This document shows, in pieces, positions 25,946 through 34,279 of a stretch of 64,000 nucleotides of DNA (position 1 is its first letter; every line of letters begins with the position of its first letter). The notes under the pieces are model-generated. The model did not search any database. It saw only the letters and a program-made list of their open reading frames with translations, and was not told the DNA's origin. A program made the translations under genes and the position numbers. This stretch comes from JAJPXC01 sp964510535. GTDB taxonomy: Bacteria > Bacteroidota > Bacteroidia > Bacteroidales > Muribaculaceae. The stretch covers positions 55,483-119,482 of the forward strand of contig CAZECG010000002.1 in NCBI GenBank assembly GCA_964510535.1. The letters run 5' to 3'.

Positions 25946-26155
25946 TTAGTTAGCAGCTTCAGCGGCAACAACAACGGTAGTGTCAGCAGCAACTGAATCA
26001 GCGGCAACTGAGTCCTCAACTACAACAGCAGCCTCAACAACCTCAACGGTGTCAGCAGCAACTGAATCGGTAGCTTCTGCGGCTTTGTCTGAACCACCGC
26101 AAGAGAACAATGATACGCTGAAAACAACAGCAAGTAATAAAACTAACTTTTTCAT
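25946..26155 (-). CDS. Small acidic repeat lipoprotein
   Basis: Starting at the ATG at 26153-26155 gives 69 residues. A longer frame to 26221 would span the promoter and is rejected. A lipoprotein signal ends in the lipobox LFSC, with the lipidated Cys at 19. The mature part is made only of small and acidic residues, with degenerate copies of DSVAADT / DSVAADS and VVEAAVVVED. It has a single lysine. Its own promoter and terminator indicate a monocistronic and probably well-expressed gene. I recognise no family. A surface or periplasmic spacer role, similar in size to Lpp, is only a guess. Confidence 0.7.
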   Translation of the reverse strand: MKKLVLLLAVVFSVSLFSCGGSDKAAEATDSVAADTVEVVEAAVVVEDSVAADSVAADTTVVVAAEAAN

Positions 26156-26207
26156 TTTCTTGTTAATTAAATAGATAAAACAATATTTCTTTTGCTTCAA
26201 AACGCCA

Positions 26208-26238
26208 CAAAGGTAAGACAAAAAATCAATATGACAAA
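26208..26238 (-). promoter_or_regulatory. Promoter of the small lipoprotein gene
   Basis: On the minus strand TTTG (26235-26238), a 19-base spacer, then TACCTTTG (26208-26215). Both boxes match the consensus. The start is expected at about 26201. Confidence 0.75.
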
Positions 26239-26280
26239 TACTTTTTTATGATTTTTTTGTGTTAAATATTTCAACCGCCT

Positions 26281-26308
26281 AAAATCGTGAAATTCTGACA
26301 TCGATTTT
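26281..26308 (-). terminator. Possible terminator of the SulP gene
   Basis: AAAATCG (26281-26287) pairs with CGATTTT (26302-26308), just after the SulP stop at 26315. The stem is short. Confidence 0.4.
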
Positions 26309-26314
26309 TGCCTG

Positions 26315-28024
26315 TCACTTCTCTGTCGCTGCGAGCTTTTGGCGCGCTATATTGTTGGCTAAAGCCACAGCTTTTGTGATATGGTCGCAGATATTTCGCT
26401 CGCCGATGAGTTGCTCCACGTTCGCGTGTTCGAGAGCCTTGTGCACATTTTCGTTGACACCCGACAACACAATCTCTATACCCTCGCTTTGCGACGACTT
26501 GATGAGTATTTCGAGATTGTGGATGGCTGTCGAGTCGATAAACGGCACTTTACGCATACGGATGATGCGCACCGTGGGCTTTTCTGACATTGATGTTCTC
26601 ATCATTTCATCAAATTTGGTGGCGATACCGAAGAAGAACGGCCCGTCGATTTCATATATCGAAACGCCGCGTTCCACGTCGAGCACTTCATGGGTGGTCG
26701 ATTCTGTTCCCTCGGCTATGTCGAGTTGCTCACCGTAGACGCGTATCTGAGTGTTTTCGGTTACGCGGCGCAGAAACAGGACTACCGCTAACAGAAGCCC
26801 GATTTCGATTGCGATGGTAAGGTCAAAGACGACGGTCAGCAAAAATGTGACGATAAGCACCGACACGTCACCTTTGGGTGCTTTAAAAATTCCAACTACT
26901 GTTCGCCATGCGCTCATGTTGTAGGCCACCACGATAAGGACGGCGGCCAGGCAGGCCATCGGAATCTCATTGATGAGCGGCATGAGAAATAGGAAGATGA
27001 GCAGCAGCACGGCAGTGTGGATGATTCCGGCCACCGGAGTGCGACCGCCGTTGGTGATGTTGGTCATCGTGCGGGCTATCGCGCCTGTCACCGGGATGCC
27101 GCCGAAAAACGGCACCGTGAGGTTGGCTATCCCCTGGCCTATAAGCTCCGTGTTGCTGTTGGTGCGCGAACCTGTCACACCGTCGGCGACTGTGGCCGAC
27201 AGAAGTGACTCAATGGCGCAAAGCACGGCTATTGTGAACGCCGATGGCAAAAGGGCGTTGATGTTGGTCATGTTCAGCTCAAACCCGTGGGGTGTGGGAA
27301 TGTCGGTCGACATCGACCCGAAACGTCGGCCGATTGTGTCGACCGCAAACTCAGGGTTATATAGTGTGACCACATACACAGCCGCCGACACTATGATGAT
27401 GGCGAGAAGCGCGCCGGGCAGCTTGCGCGATACCTTGGGCGTGACTATGATGATGGCGAGCGACAGTAACCCGACGATGAGCGTGGGCCAGTGTATGTTG
27501 CCGAAGTTACGGAAATACATACCCCATTTGGGTATGAACTCGCCCGGGATGTCTTTAAGCCCTAATCCGAAGAAATCGTTGATTTGCGTAGAGAAGATTG
27601 TCAGTGCGATACCTGCGGTAAAGCCCACGACAATAGGGTAGGGGATAAACTTGATTACAGTCCCGAGGTGAAACAGACCCATCACGACAAGTATAAGCCC
27701 GGCCATGAACGTGGCGATGGCAAGCCCCGTGAGGCCAAACTGCATTATGATGCTGTAGACGATGACTATGAACGCGCCGGTGGGGCCGCCGATTTGTACG
27801 GAGTTGCCGCCGAAAGCCGACACCATGAAGCCGCCGATGATAGCGGTGATAAGCCCAACCGTGGGGCTGACGCCTGAAGCGATACCGAATGCGATTGCGA
27901 GCGGGAGGGCGACGATGCCCACTACGATGCCGGCGACAAGGTCATCTTTGAACCTGGCTGCGGAATAGTGGCGAAGTGCCGACACCAATTTCGGCTTGAA
28001 GTCAATTGTACCTGAAAAATTCAT
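26315..28024 (-). CDS. SulP (SLC26-type) inorganic anion transporter with STAS domain
   Basis: The 569-residue protein has an N-terminal membrane domain of about 14 helices (residues 1-400) and a cytoplasmic STAS domain (about 440-560). The membrane part shows VGIVALPLAIAFGIASGV and AFGGNSVQIGGPTGAFIVI, and GGIPVTGAIARTMTNI, typical of SulP. The STAS part has FIDSTAIHNLEILIK. Family members carry sulfate, bicarbonate, C4-dicarboxylates or, in animal SLC26 proteins, oxalate. The substrate here cannot be read from sequence. It seems to stand alone. The 28025-28161 upstream stretch holds a near-match TAACTTCG on the minus strand. Confidence 0.92.
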   Translation of the reverse strand: MNFSGTIDFKPKLVSALRHYSAARFKDDLVAGIVVGIVALPLAIAFGIASGVSPTVGLITAIIGGFMVSAFGGNSVQIGGPTGAFIVIVYSIIMQFGLTGLAIATFMAGLILVVMGLFHLGTVIKFIPYPIVVGFTAGIALTIFSTQINDFFGLGLKDIPGEFIPKWGMYFRNFGNIHWPTLIVGLLSLAIIIVTPKVSRKLPGALLAIIIVSAAVYVVTLYNPEFAVDTIGRRFGSMSTDIPTPHGFELNMTNINALLPSAFTIAVLCAIESLLSATVADGVTGSRTNSNTELIGQGIANLTVPFFGGIPVTGAIARTMTNITNGGRTPVAGIIHTAVLLLIFLFLMPLINEIPMACLAAVLIVVAYNMSAWRTVVGIFKAPKGDVSVLIVTFLLTVVFDLTIAIEIGLLLAVVLFLRRVTENTQIRVYGEQLDIAEGTESTTHEVLDVERGVSIYEIDGPFFFGIATKFDEMMRTSMSEKPTVRIIRMRKVPFIDSTAIHNLEILIKSSQSEGIEIVLSGVNENVHKALEHANVEQLIGERNICDHITKAVALANNIARQKLAATEK

Positions 28025-28161
28025 TGCGGAAATAACGATTTAAACCTATTTTTAATCTTTTTGCTTTTTCAAGCCGCGAAGTTAACAATAATTTGTAATA
28101 TTATCACCCTATTAATTATTAAGGTGGCTCAATGTCGCGGGAATGTGACAGTTATATAGTC

Positions 28162-28197
28162 ATAAAGCCCTGTCGGCGTCGGTCGACAGGGCTTTAT
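28162..28197 (-). terminator. Terminator of the rubrerythrin gene
   Basis: ATAAAGCCCTGTCG pairs perfectly over 14 bp with CGACAGGGCTTTAT around an 8-base loop, 20 bases after the rubrerythrin stop. Confidence 0.75.
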
Positions 28198-28217
28198 GGT
28201 GATTATGCTTTCAGTGA

Positions 28218-28769
28218 TTATTTTTTGAAGTAGCGGGCATACAGGCCGGCGAAACCCTGGCCGTGGCGCGCTTCATCTTTTGCCATTTCGTGAACGGTAT
28301 CGTGGATGGCGTCGAGGTTAAGCTCCTTGGCGCGTTTGGCGATGCGCATCTTGTCGGCGTTCGCTCCGGCTTCGGCTGCCATGCGTTTTTCGAGGTTGGT
28401 CTTGGTGTCCCACACGCACTCGCCAAGCAGTTCGGCGAATTTGGCAGCGTGTTCAGCCTCTTCCCATGCGTAGCGTTTGAACGCCTCAGCTACTTCGGGA
28501 TAACCTTCGCGGTCGGCTTGACGAGACATTGCGAGGTACATACCCACTTCGCTGCATTCGCCGTTGAAGTGAGCGGTGAGGTCGGCAATCATTTGTTCGT
28601 CGCAACCTTTAGCGACGCCAATCTCGTGCTCGGTGACGAATTGAAGCATTGCGCTCTCGTCGAGTTCTTTGAATTTAGAAGCGGGAACACCGCACTGGGG
28701 GCATTTTTCGGGTGCTTCGGGACCTTCGTGAACATAACCGCAGACGGTGCAAATGAATTTCTTGCTCAT
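28218..28769 (-). CDS. rbr: Reverse rubrerythrin (N-terminal rubredoxin plus diiron domain)
   Basis: The 183-residue protein has its rubredoxin-type FeCys4 site first (C7/C10 and C23/C26 in ICTVCGYVHEG and PEKCPQCGVP). A ferritin-like diiron domain follows, with Glu and His ligands in FNGECSEVGMYLA, YAWEEAEHAAKF and AKDEARHGQGF. The rubredoxin-first order defines reverse rubrerythrins, which reduce hydrogen peroxide (and oxygen) in anaerobes with electrons from NADH-linked carriers. It lies 49 bases after the Fur/PerR-type gene on the same strand, so the two are probably co-transcribed as a peroxide response unit. The CDS has no separate Fur-type palindrome upstream. Confidence 0.93.
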   Translation of the reverse strand: MSKKFICTVCGYVHEGPEAPEKCPQCGVPASKFKELDESAMLQFVTEHEIGVAKGCDEQMIADLTAHFNGECSEVGMYLAMSRQADREGYPEVAEAFKRYAWEEAEHAAKFAELLGECVWDTKTNLEKRMAAEAGANADKMRIAKRAKELNLDAIHDTVHEMAKDEARHGQGFAGLYARYFKK

Positions 28770-28818
28770 AATGAATTTGATTTATTGGTTATACGAATAA
28801 TTTATATAGTTTGAAACG

Positions 28819-29238
28819 TTAATTATCTGATGCGCAGGCCGGGCAAAGACCATGGTATGTGACAGTCATACCGTCGATTATGGCGCCTTCGGGAACCTGA
28901 ATGGCGTTGTCAAGTCGCGGCAGGTCGGTGTCGATGATAGCTCCGCAGCGGTTACACAGGAGATGTGCATGGGGATGGCTGGAATAGTCAAATCGAGCGT
29001 TGGTTCTGTCGATGCCCAACGCGTCTATCGCTCCCGCTTCTGCCATGCGCCACAGTGTGTTGTAGACCGTCGAACGCGAAAGCGTGGGCATATCCGGCTG
29101 GAGGGCGCGGTATATTTCATCGGCTGTCGGGTGAGTCCTGTGGCTCATCAGGTAGCCGAGGATGGCTGTGCGTTGCACCGACGGTTTTATGCCGTGGAGC
29201 GTGAGGAGTGCCGATGGTTCTTGACTTGTATTTCCCAT
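28819..29238 (-). CDS. Fur-family repressor, probably PerR-like
   Basis: Starting at the ATG at 29236-29238 gives 139 residues (MGNTSQEPSALLTLHGIKPS). The longer frame to 29298 would pass through the promoter. The winged helix spans about 10-85 (VQRTAILGYLMSHRTHPTADE). The dimerisation and metal part has HPHAHLLCNRCGAIID and a second CPAC near the end, giving the two CxxC pairs of the structural zinc site. Adjacent rubrerythrin and the Bacteroidales context favour a peroxide sensor (PerR) over an iron sensor (Fur). Two palindromes cover its -7 box and start codon, indicating autoregulation. Confidence 0.9.
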   Translation of the reverse strand: MGNTSQEPSALLTLHGIKPSVQRTAILGYLMSHRTHPTADEIYRALQPDMPTLSRSTVYNTLWRMAEAGAIDALGIDRTNARFDYSSHPHAHLLCNRCGAIIDTDLPRLDNAIQVPEGAIIDGMTVTYHGLCPACASDN

Positions 29239-29271
29239 TTGTAATAAGTACAAATTTGTAATGAGTACAAA
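29237..29271 (-). promoter_or_regulatory. Tandem Fur/PerR-type operators
   Basis: ATTTGTA-ATAAG-TACAAAT (29237-29255) and TTTGTA-ATGAG-TACAAA (29255-29271) are two perfect-arm palindromes with the same arm and spacer length. Their centres are 17 bases apart. The first overlaps the start codon, and the second overlaps the -7 box and the expected transcription start. Confidence 0.75.
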
Positions 29272-29299
29272 ATTATGACTTCCACTTGCCAAATGCAAA
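29268..29299 (-). promoter_or_regulatory. Promoter of the Fur/PerR-type gene and rubrerythrin
   Basis: On the minus strand TTTG (29296-29299), a 20-base spacer, then TAATTTTG (29268-29275). This is a full consensus match. Confidence 0.8.
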
Positions 29300-29349
29300 T
29301 TAATTTAGTTAACAATCGTGAAATAGTCGAAAGTGGCGTATTATTAGGT

Positions 29350-29357
29350 TAATTTTG
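29350..29357 (+). promoter_or_regulatory. -7 promoter element of tamB-tamL
   Basis: TAATTTTG matches TAnnTTTG. It leaves a leader of about 100 bases before the GTG start at 29468. Confidence 0.45.
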
Positions 29358-29467
29358 AAAACCGAAGACGATGATGTGTCTAACTTTTGAATTTATTGGC
29401 GGCGCGGAGTTAAACATTCCGGCCTGTCGGTGGTTTAAAATTTAAATCATCTGTTCATCATTTATTT

Positions 29468-32400
29468 GTGAGATTTAAAGTGGGAAGAACTCTAATCAAA
29501 TGCGTTTTGTGGGTGGCGGCATCTGTATCGCTGCTCTTGATTGCATTGATGCTGCTCCTCTACTCTCCTTGGCTCCAGCGGCTTGCGGTCGATAAAGTCT
29601 GTGAGCTGCTCAACGATTCACCGTGCCGACAGGTCACGGTGGAGTCATTCAGTCTCAGTTTCCCGCTTTCCGTTGAGGTAAAGGGGGTCTCCATGACCCA
29701 GTGGGGCGACACGGTGATGGGTGCGGATTTGGCAAGACTTAATGTCAAGCTGTTGCCGCTTTTCGCTATGAAAGTTGAGGCCGTTGATACCCGCATAGAG
29801 AATGCCGTTTATCAGCTTGGCGCGCCCGACTCATCTATGTATCTCAGGGCCGACGGGGTCAATGCTGCGGTTGATTGGCTATCGGTCTCGTTGTCGTCAT
29901 CTGAAATAGACGTTGACAAGGCATCGGTTGGTGGCGGATGTGTGAAGCTCGTGTTGTCCAATGATACCACGTCGGCACCGACCGATACGGTGCCGTCGTC
30001 ACCGTGGCGCGTCAAAGCGCATTCCATCAGGATAAATAATCTCGACTATGAGATGACCATGCTTCCAGCCATCGACTCGCTTCATGCGGCGGTGTCGGCG
30101 GCGGAGCTGATTGACGGGGTTGTCGATTTGGCCTCGCAATCTATAAGTGTTGGCGGTCTGGTCATCGACGGTGTCGATGCGCGCTATCTGACGCCATCTA
30201 CCGAATACTTGAAATCTCATCCCGCTGCGCCTGCTATTGTCGATACTGACACCTTGCCCTTGCGGCCATGGGTGATTACTGCCGATTCGTTGCGTCTCAG
30301 AAACTCCTGCGCCGTATATGCCATGTCGGGTGCCGTCCCGCAGAACGGGCTTGATTTCAACTATCTGCAAGTGACCGATGTCAATATTGCCGTCGATTCG
30401 TTCTATAATCGTGCCACCGACATCGTCGTCCCGTTGCGCGACCTAAGTGCAAAGGAGCGTTCGGGATTGAGGCTGAAAGCTTCGGGTGTGTTCACCATGG
30501 ACTCGCTGATGATGAGGGCCAAAGGGTTTGACATCGCCACGCAGTTTTCAGCTTTGAAACTTGACGCTTACATGGGCATGGGTGACATAGCGGCAGATTC
30601 GTCGCTCCCCATTGGAGTGAAAGCTGATGGGCGCATAGGATTCAATGATATGCAACTCGCAGTTCCCGCACTGGCCCCATTTCTGAAACAGTTGCCTCGG
30701 TATAACGATTTGCATTTGGCGGTCGATGCCGGAGGTAGCACCGGGCGGCTCACGGTATCTGAATTGTCGGTTGATTTGCCTGGTCGTGCAGTCGTCAGCC
30801 TTTCCGGACAGTTCTCTAATGTTATGAATTTTAATAACATGACGGGCCATCTCGACATTGACGGCGATATAGCCGATGTTAATTTCTTGAAACCGACGCT
30901 TCTCGAGGCTCGCACAGCCCGTCAGGTTATGTTGCCGCCGTTGAGCCTTGACGGTGGAGTCGATTTTAACCGCGGGACATATAGCGGCGGGCTCAAAGCT
31001 GTCACTGGTAGCGGCGATATTGCCCTTAATGGAATGTGTGACGGAAACGGCGGGAGTTATAACGTCGCTCTTGATCTCAACTCATTTCCGGTCAACAGTT
31101 TCCTTCCTGAAATGGGCTTCGGGCGTGTCACTGGCCAACTTACAGTGGACGGAGTGGGCTATGACCCGTTCAACCCTGCCACAGTTATAAATGGCGAAAT
31201 GAATATCGCTTCGATTGCCTATAACGGTGAGACTTATACCGATTTGAAAGCGTGGGCAAATTTGGCCGATGGGGATGCCGATGTAGGAGCGATGTCGTTT
31301 AACCCCTCGGCCGACTTTGACATCTCGGGCAACGGCAATCTCGCTGGCGACAGGCTCGACTGGAATTTTACGGGCGATGTGAAACATATTGATTTGCAGA
31401 CTCTGAAACTGTCGCAAACTCAAGCCAGTGGTGCCGTGTCGTTTAGTGCTAAGGCTTCGCTCAGCCCCGACATGAAAAATATAGACGCTTCGATTGTGGT
31501 CGACGGACTTGAATGGCGTATGCCCGGTGTAGATATTGACGAGACAGATATTATGGTGCGGCTTCATGCGACTGATTCGCTCCTGTCTCTTGTCATCGAC
31601 AACCATGACCTTCACGCCGATTTCAATTCGCCTATGTCGCTCGACAGCATCACGGCGAGATTTGTGGCGACAAGCAACCTCGTCGACAAAGTGCTGACCG
31701 ACCGGCGGCTTGATGTCATCGCGCTGCAACAGGCGTTGCCGCCGCTGTCGCTTGATGTCAAAGCCGGCAAAACCAATATAATAAACAGTTATCTCGCCGG
31801 TAGCGACATGGGTTTCAACAAGTTTGACTTTACTTTTTCTAACGACACGTTGATTAACGCTGGCGGTAGGTTGATGGGCTTTCATTCGGGCTCCACACGC
31901 ATCGACACTCTCGACTTAGCTTTTGCGCAGAGTGGTAAGAGCCTGCGTTACACTGCCGTGATAGACAATGCTCCCGGAACGATGGATGAGTGGGCCCATG
32001 TCGATGTCTCAGGCTATCTCGCCGACGAAACCATCGCTTTGCTTCTTAACCAGCGAAACATTCAAGATAAAACAGGGTTCAAACTCGGTGCCGTTGCGAT
32101 GGTTACCGACTCGACCGTCAATCTGAAACTGACGCCGTGTGACCCGGTGATTGGATATAAGGAATGGACTGTTAACAGCGACAACTTTTTGATGCTCAAC
32201 ACATCCTCAAAACACCTTGATGCCGATATCAGCATGAGCGGTAATGAAAGTACAGTCAGAATTTACACCGAGCATGACCCCATGTCCACCCGGCAGGAAG
32301 ATGTCGTTGTTAAGGCCTCCAACGTGCATCTTGCCGACTGGATTTCACTGAATCCGTTCGCACCTCCTGTCTCGGGTGATGTGTCGGCCGATATGCGCTT

Positions 32401-34279
32401 TAACTGGGATAAGAAAAACCTTAACGGGCAAGGTGCTGTCACTCTCGAAGATTTGACCTACGACCGTCAGCGGGTAGGCTCGTTTGAAGTCGGTGTCGAT
32501 TTGTCCACCGACAAGAGCGGGACTATACGCGCTTCTGCGTCGCTAATGGTCGACAGTGTCAAAACCATCACCGCTGTCGGTAACATCAACGACAGCACCG
32601 CCGCCAACCCGTTAATGCTCGACTTCTCAATGATACATTTTCCATTGCGCATCGTCAATCCTTTCTTGCCGCCGGGGACCGCTCGTCTGAGCGGAATGTT
32701 GAACGGTCAGATGGATATAACCGGCGACCTCGCGAATCCGGTGTTCAACGGATTCTTGGCGTTTGATTCTACAGCCGCCAAGGTCGACATGATAGGCACT
32801 ACATTCAGTTTCTCCGGCGATTCCGTTCCGGTCAAAGACAACATTGTGACATTCGAGCGTTTCACTGTCACAGGTGTCAATGGCAATCCGCTGACAATCA
32901 ACGGCTCTGTCGATATGCACTCGTTGGTCAATCCAAAAATCAATCTCGGACTTCTGGCGCGTAATATGCAGATTGTGGGGAGCGACAGGGCGAGAGGCTC
33001 CGATGCCTACGGTAAGGCTTTCATCAATCTTGATGCTGAAATCAAAGGGGATATGTCATTCTTGAACATTGATGCCGAGCTTGATTTACTTGCCGGGACT
33101 AATGTCACCTACATCATGGCCGAGGCGCAAAGTGCGCTATCGCCGCACTCCAACGGCGATATGGTGAGATTCGTGAACTTCGCGGATACAGCGGCGGTGG
33201 TTCATGCCGATACAATTGCTGAGGGAGGTATGATGATGAACATCGATGCGGTGTTAAACGTCAATCCCGGTTCTTCTCTGACTGTTGACTTGTCGCCCGA
33301 TGGTAAAAACCGGGTGCAGGTGCAGGGCTTCGGCTCCATGAACTATACACAGAACTATATGAACGACAGCCGCTTCACAGGCCGTTACACTATCGACAAG
33401 GGATATGCGCGCATTACGCCGCCAATTCCCGGAATGTCAGAAAAACGGTTTGATTTTGAGTCGGGAAGCTATATCGCTTTCAACGGCGATATGCTCAACC
33501 CCATTCTCAATGTCAAAGCCGACGATAAAATAAAAGCTAACGTGACCCAGGAGGGACACAACTCGAGGTTAGTGACGTTTGATGTGGGATTGAGTGTCAC
33601 TAACACGCTGCAAAACATGGATGTAGCGTTCGACCTATCCACCGACGATGACATAACCGTGCAGAATGAGCTTCAAGCCATGAGCCCGGAGCAACGCGCC
33701 AATCAGGCAATGAACATTTTGCTCTACGGAATTTATTCCGGTGTCGGCACCAAAGGCGATGCCCAGATAGGCGGCAATATGCTTTACTCATTCCTTGAGT
33801 CGCGGCTCAACTCTTGGGCGGCAAACAATATCAAAGGGGTAGATTTGTCGTTTGGAATAGACAAGTACGACCAAACCACCGATGGGGCTACGTCGACAAC
33901 AACAAGCTACAGCTACAAAGTGTCGAAATCGATGTTCAACGACCGTTTCAAAATCGTTGTGGGCGGGAACTACACCACCGATGCCGACAACGAGGATAAT
34001 GTCGCGCAGAATTTGGTCAACGACATATCCTTTGAATGTCTTCTCAACAAGAGCGGCACCATGTATGTGCGTCTGTTCCGTCACGTCGGCTACGAGAGCA
34101 TCCTCGAAGGGGAAGTGACGCAGACCGGTGTCGGTTTCGTCTACAAACGCAAGATACGCCGCATTGGCGATATGTTCCGTTGGATTCCTGGCCGCAAGAA
34201 AAAGCAAAACCCCGTTGCGCTCCCACAGCAGGGGCAATCGTTAACTCCCCAAACCTCTACGGTCGATGAAAAGAACTGA
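29468..34279 (+). CDS. tamB: TamB-like inner-membrane/periplasmic bridge protein
   Basis: The 1603-residue protein starts at a GTG, with an N-terminal membrane anchor (about 10-35, CVLWVAASVSLLLIALMLLL). A very long, repetitive beta-strand body typical of AsmA/TamB bridges follows. The C-terminal TamB (DUF490) domain is at about 1200-1560 and includes MDVAFDLSTDDDITVQNELQ, SPEQRANQAMNILLYGIYS and LSFGIDKYDQ. TamB forms a groove that carries phospholipids across the periplasm and works with an outer-membrane Omp85 partner. The partner gene starts 14 bases before the tamB stop, so the two are translationally coupled. The GTG start is chosen because the anchor begins immediately after it. Confidence 0.92.
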   Translation: MRFKVGRTLIKCVLWVAASVSLLLIALMLLLYSPWLQRLAVDKVCELLNDSPCRQVTVESFSLSFPLSVEVKGVSMTQWGDTVMGADLARLNVKLLPLFAMKVEAVDTRIENAVYQLGAPDSSMYLRADGVNAAVDWLSVSLSSSEIDVDKASVGGGCVKLVLSNDTTSAPTDTVPSSPWRVKAHSIRINNLDYEMTMLPAIDSLHAAVSAAELIDGVVDLASQSISVGGLVIDGVDARYLTPSTEYLKSHPAAPAIVDTDTLPLRPWVITADSLRLRNSCAVYAMSGAVPQNGLDFNYLQVTDVNIAVDSFYNRATDIVVPLRDLSAKERSGLRLKASGVFTMDSLMMRAKGFDIATQFSALKLDAYMGMGDIAADSSLPIGVKADGRIGFNDMQLAVPALAPFLKQLPRYNDLHLAVDAGGSTGRLTVSELSVDLPGRAVVSLSGQFSNVMNFNNMTGHLDIDGDIADVNFLKPTLLEARTARQVMLPPLSLDGGVDFNRGTYSGGLKAVTGSGDIALNGMCDGNGGSYNVALDLNSFPVNSFLPEMGFGRVTGQLTVDGVGYDPFNPATVINGEMNIASIAYNGETYTDLKAWANLADGDADVGAMSFNPSADFDISGNGNLAGDRLDWNFTGDVKHIDLQTLKLSQTQASGAVSFSAKASLSPDMKNIDASIVVDGLEWRMPGVDIDETDIMVRLHATDSLLSLVIDNHDLHADFNSPMSLDSITARFVATSNLVDKVLTDRRLDVIALQQALPPLSLDVKAGKTNIINSYLAGSDMGFNKFDFTFSNDTLINAGGRLMGFHSGSTRIDTLDLAFAQSGKSLRYTAVIDNAPGTMDEWAHVDVSGYLADETIALLLNQRNIQDKTGFKLGAVAMVTDSTVNLKLTPCDPVIGYKEWTVNSDNFLMLNTSSKHLDADISMSGNESTVRIYTEHDPMSTRQEDVVVKASNVHLADWISLNPFAPPVSGDVSADMRFNWDKKNLNGQGAVTLEDLTYDRQRVGSFEVGVDLSTDKSGTIRASASLMVDSVKTITAVGNINDSTAANPLMLDFSMIHFPLRIVNPFLPPGTARLSGMLNGQMDITGDLANPVFNGFLAFDSTAAKVDMIGTTFSFSGDSVPVKDNIVTFERFTVTGVNGNPLTINGSVDMHSLVNPKINLGLLARNMQIVGSDRARGSDAYGKAFINLDAEIKGDMSFLNIDAELDLLAGTNVTYIMAEAQSALSPHSNGDMVRFVNFADTAAVVHADTIAEGGMMMNIDAVLNVNPGSSLTVDLSPDGKNRVQVQGFGSMNYTQNYMNDSRFTGRYTIDKGYARITPPIPGMSEKRFDFESGSYIAFNGDMLNPILNVKADDKIKANVTQEGHNSRLVTFDVGLSVTNTLQNMDVAFDLSTDDDITVQNELQAMSPEQRANQAMNILLYGIYSGVGTKGDAQIGGNMLYSFLESRLNSWAANNIKGVDLSFGIDKYDQTTDGATSTTTSYSYKVSKSMFNDRFKIVVGGNYTTDADNEDNVAQNLVNDISFECLLNKSGTMYVRLFRHVGYESILEGEVTQTGVGFVYKRKIRRIGDMFRWIPGRKKKQNPVALPQQGQSLTPQTSTVDEKN

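Noticed and set aside
26019..26221. Long N-terminal extensions of the membrane protein and small lipoprotein genes
   Set aside because: They would cross promoters or neighbouring genes. The later ATGs have proper signal sequences or hydrophobic starts.
31082..31885. 267-codon frame opposite tamB
   Set aside because: It is an antisense shadow of tamB and has no recognisable domain or start signal.
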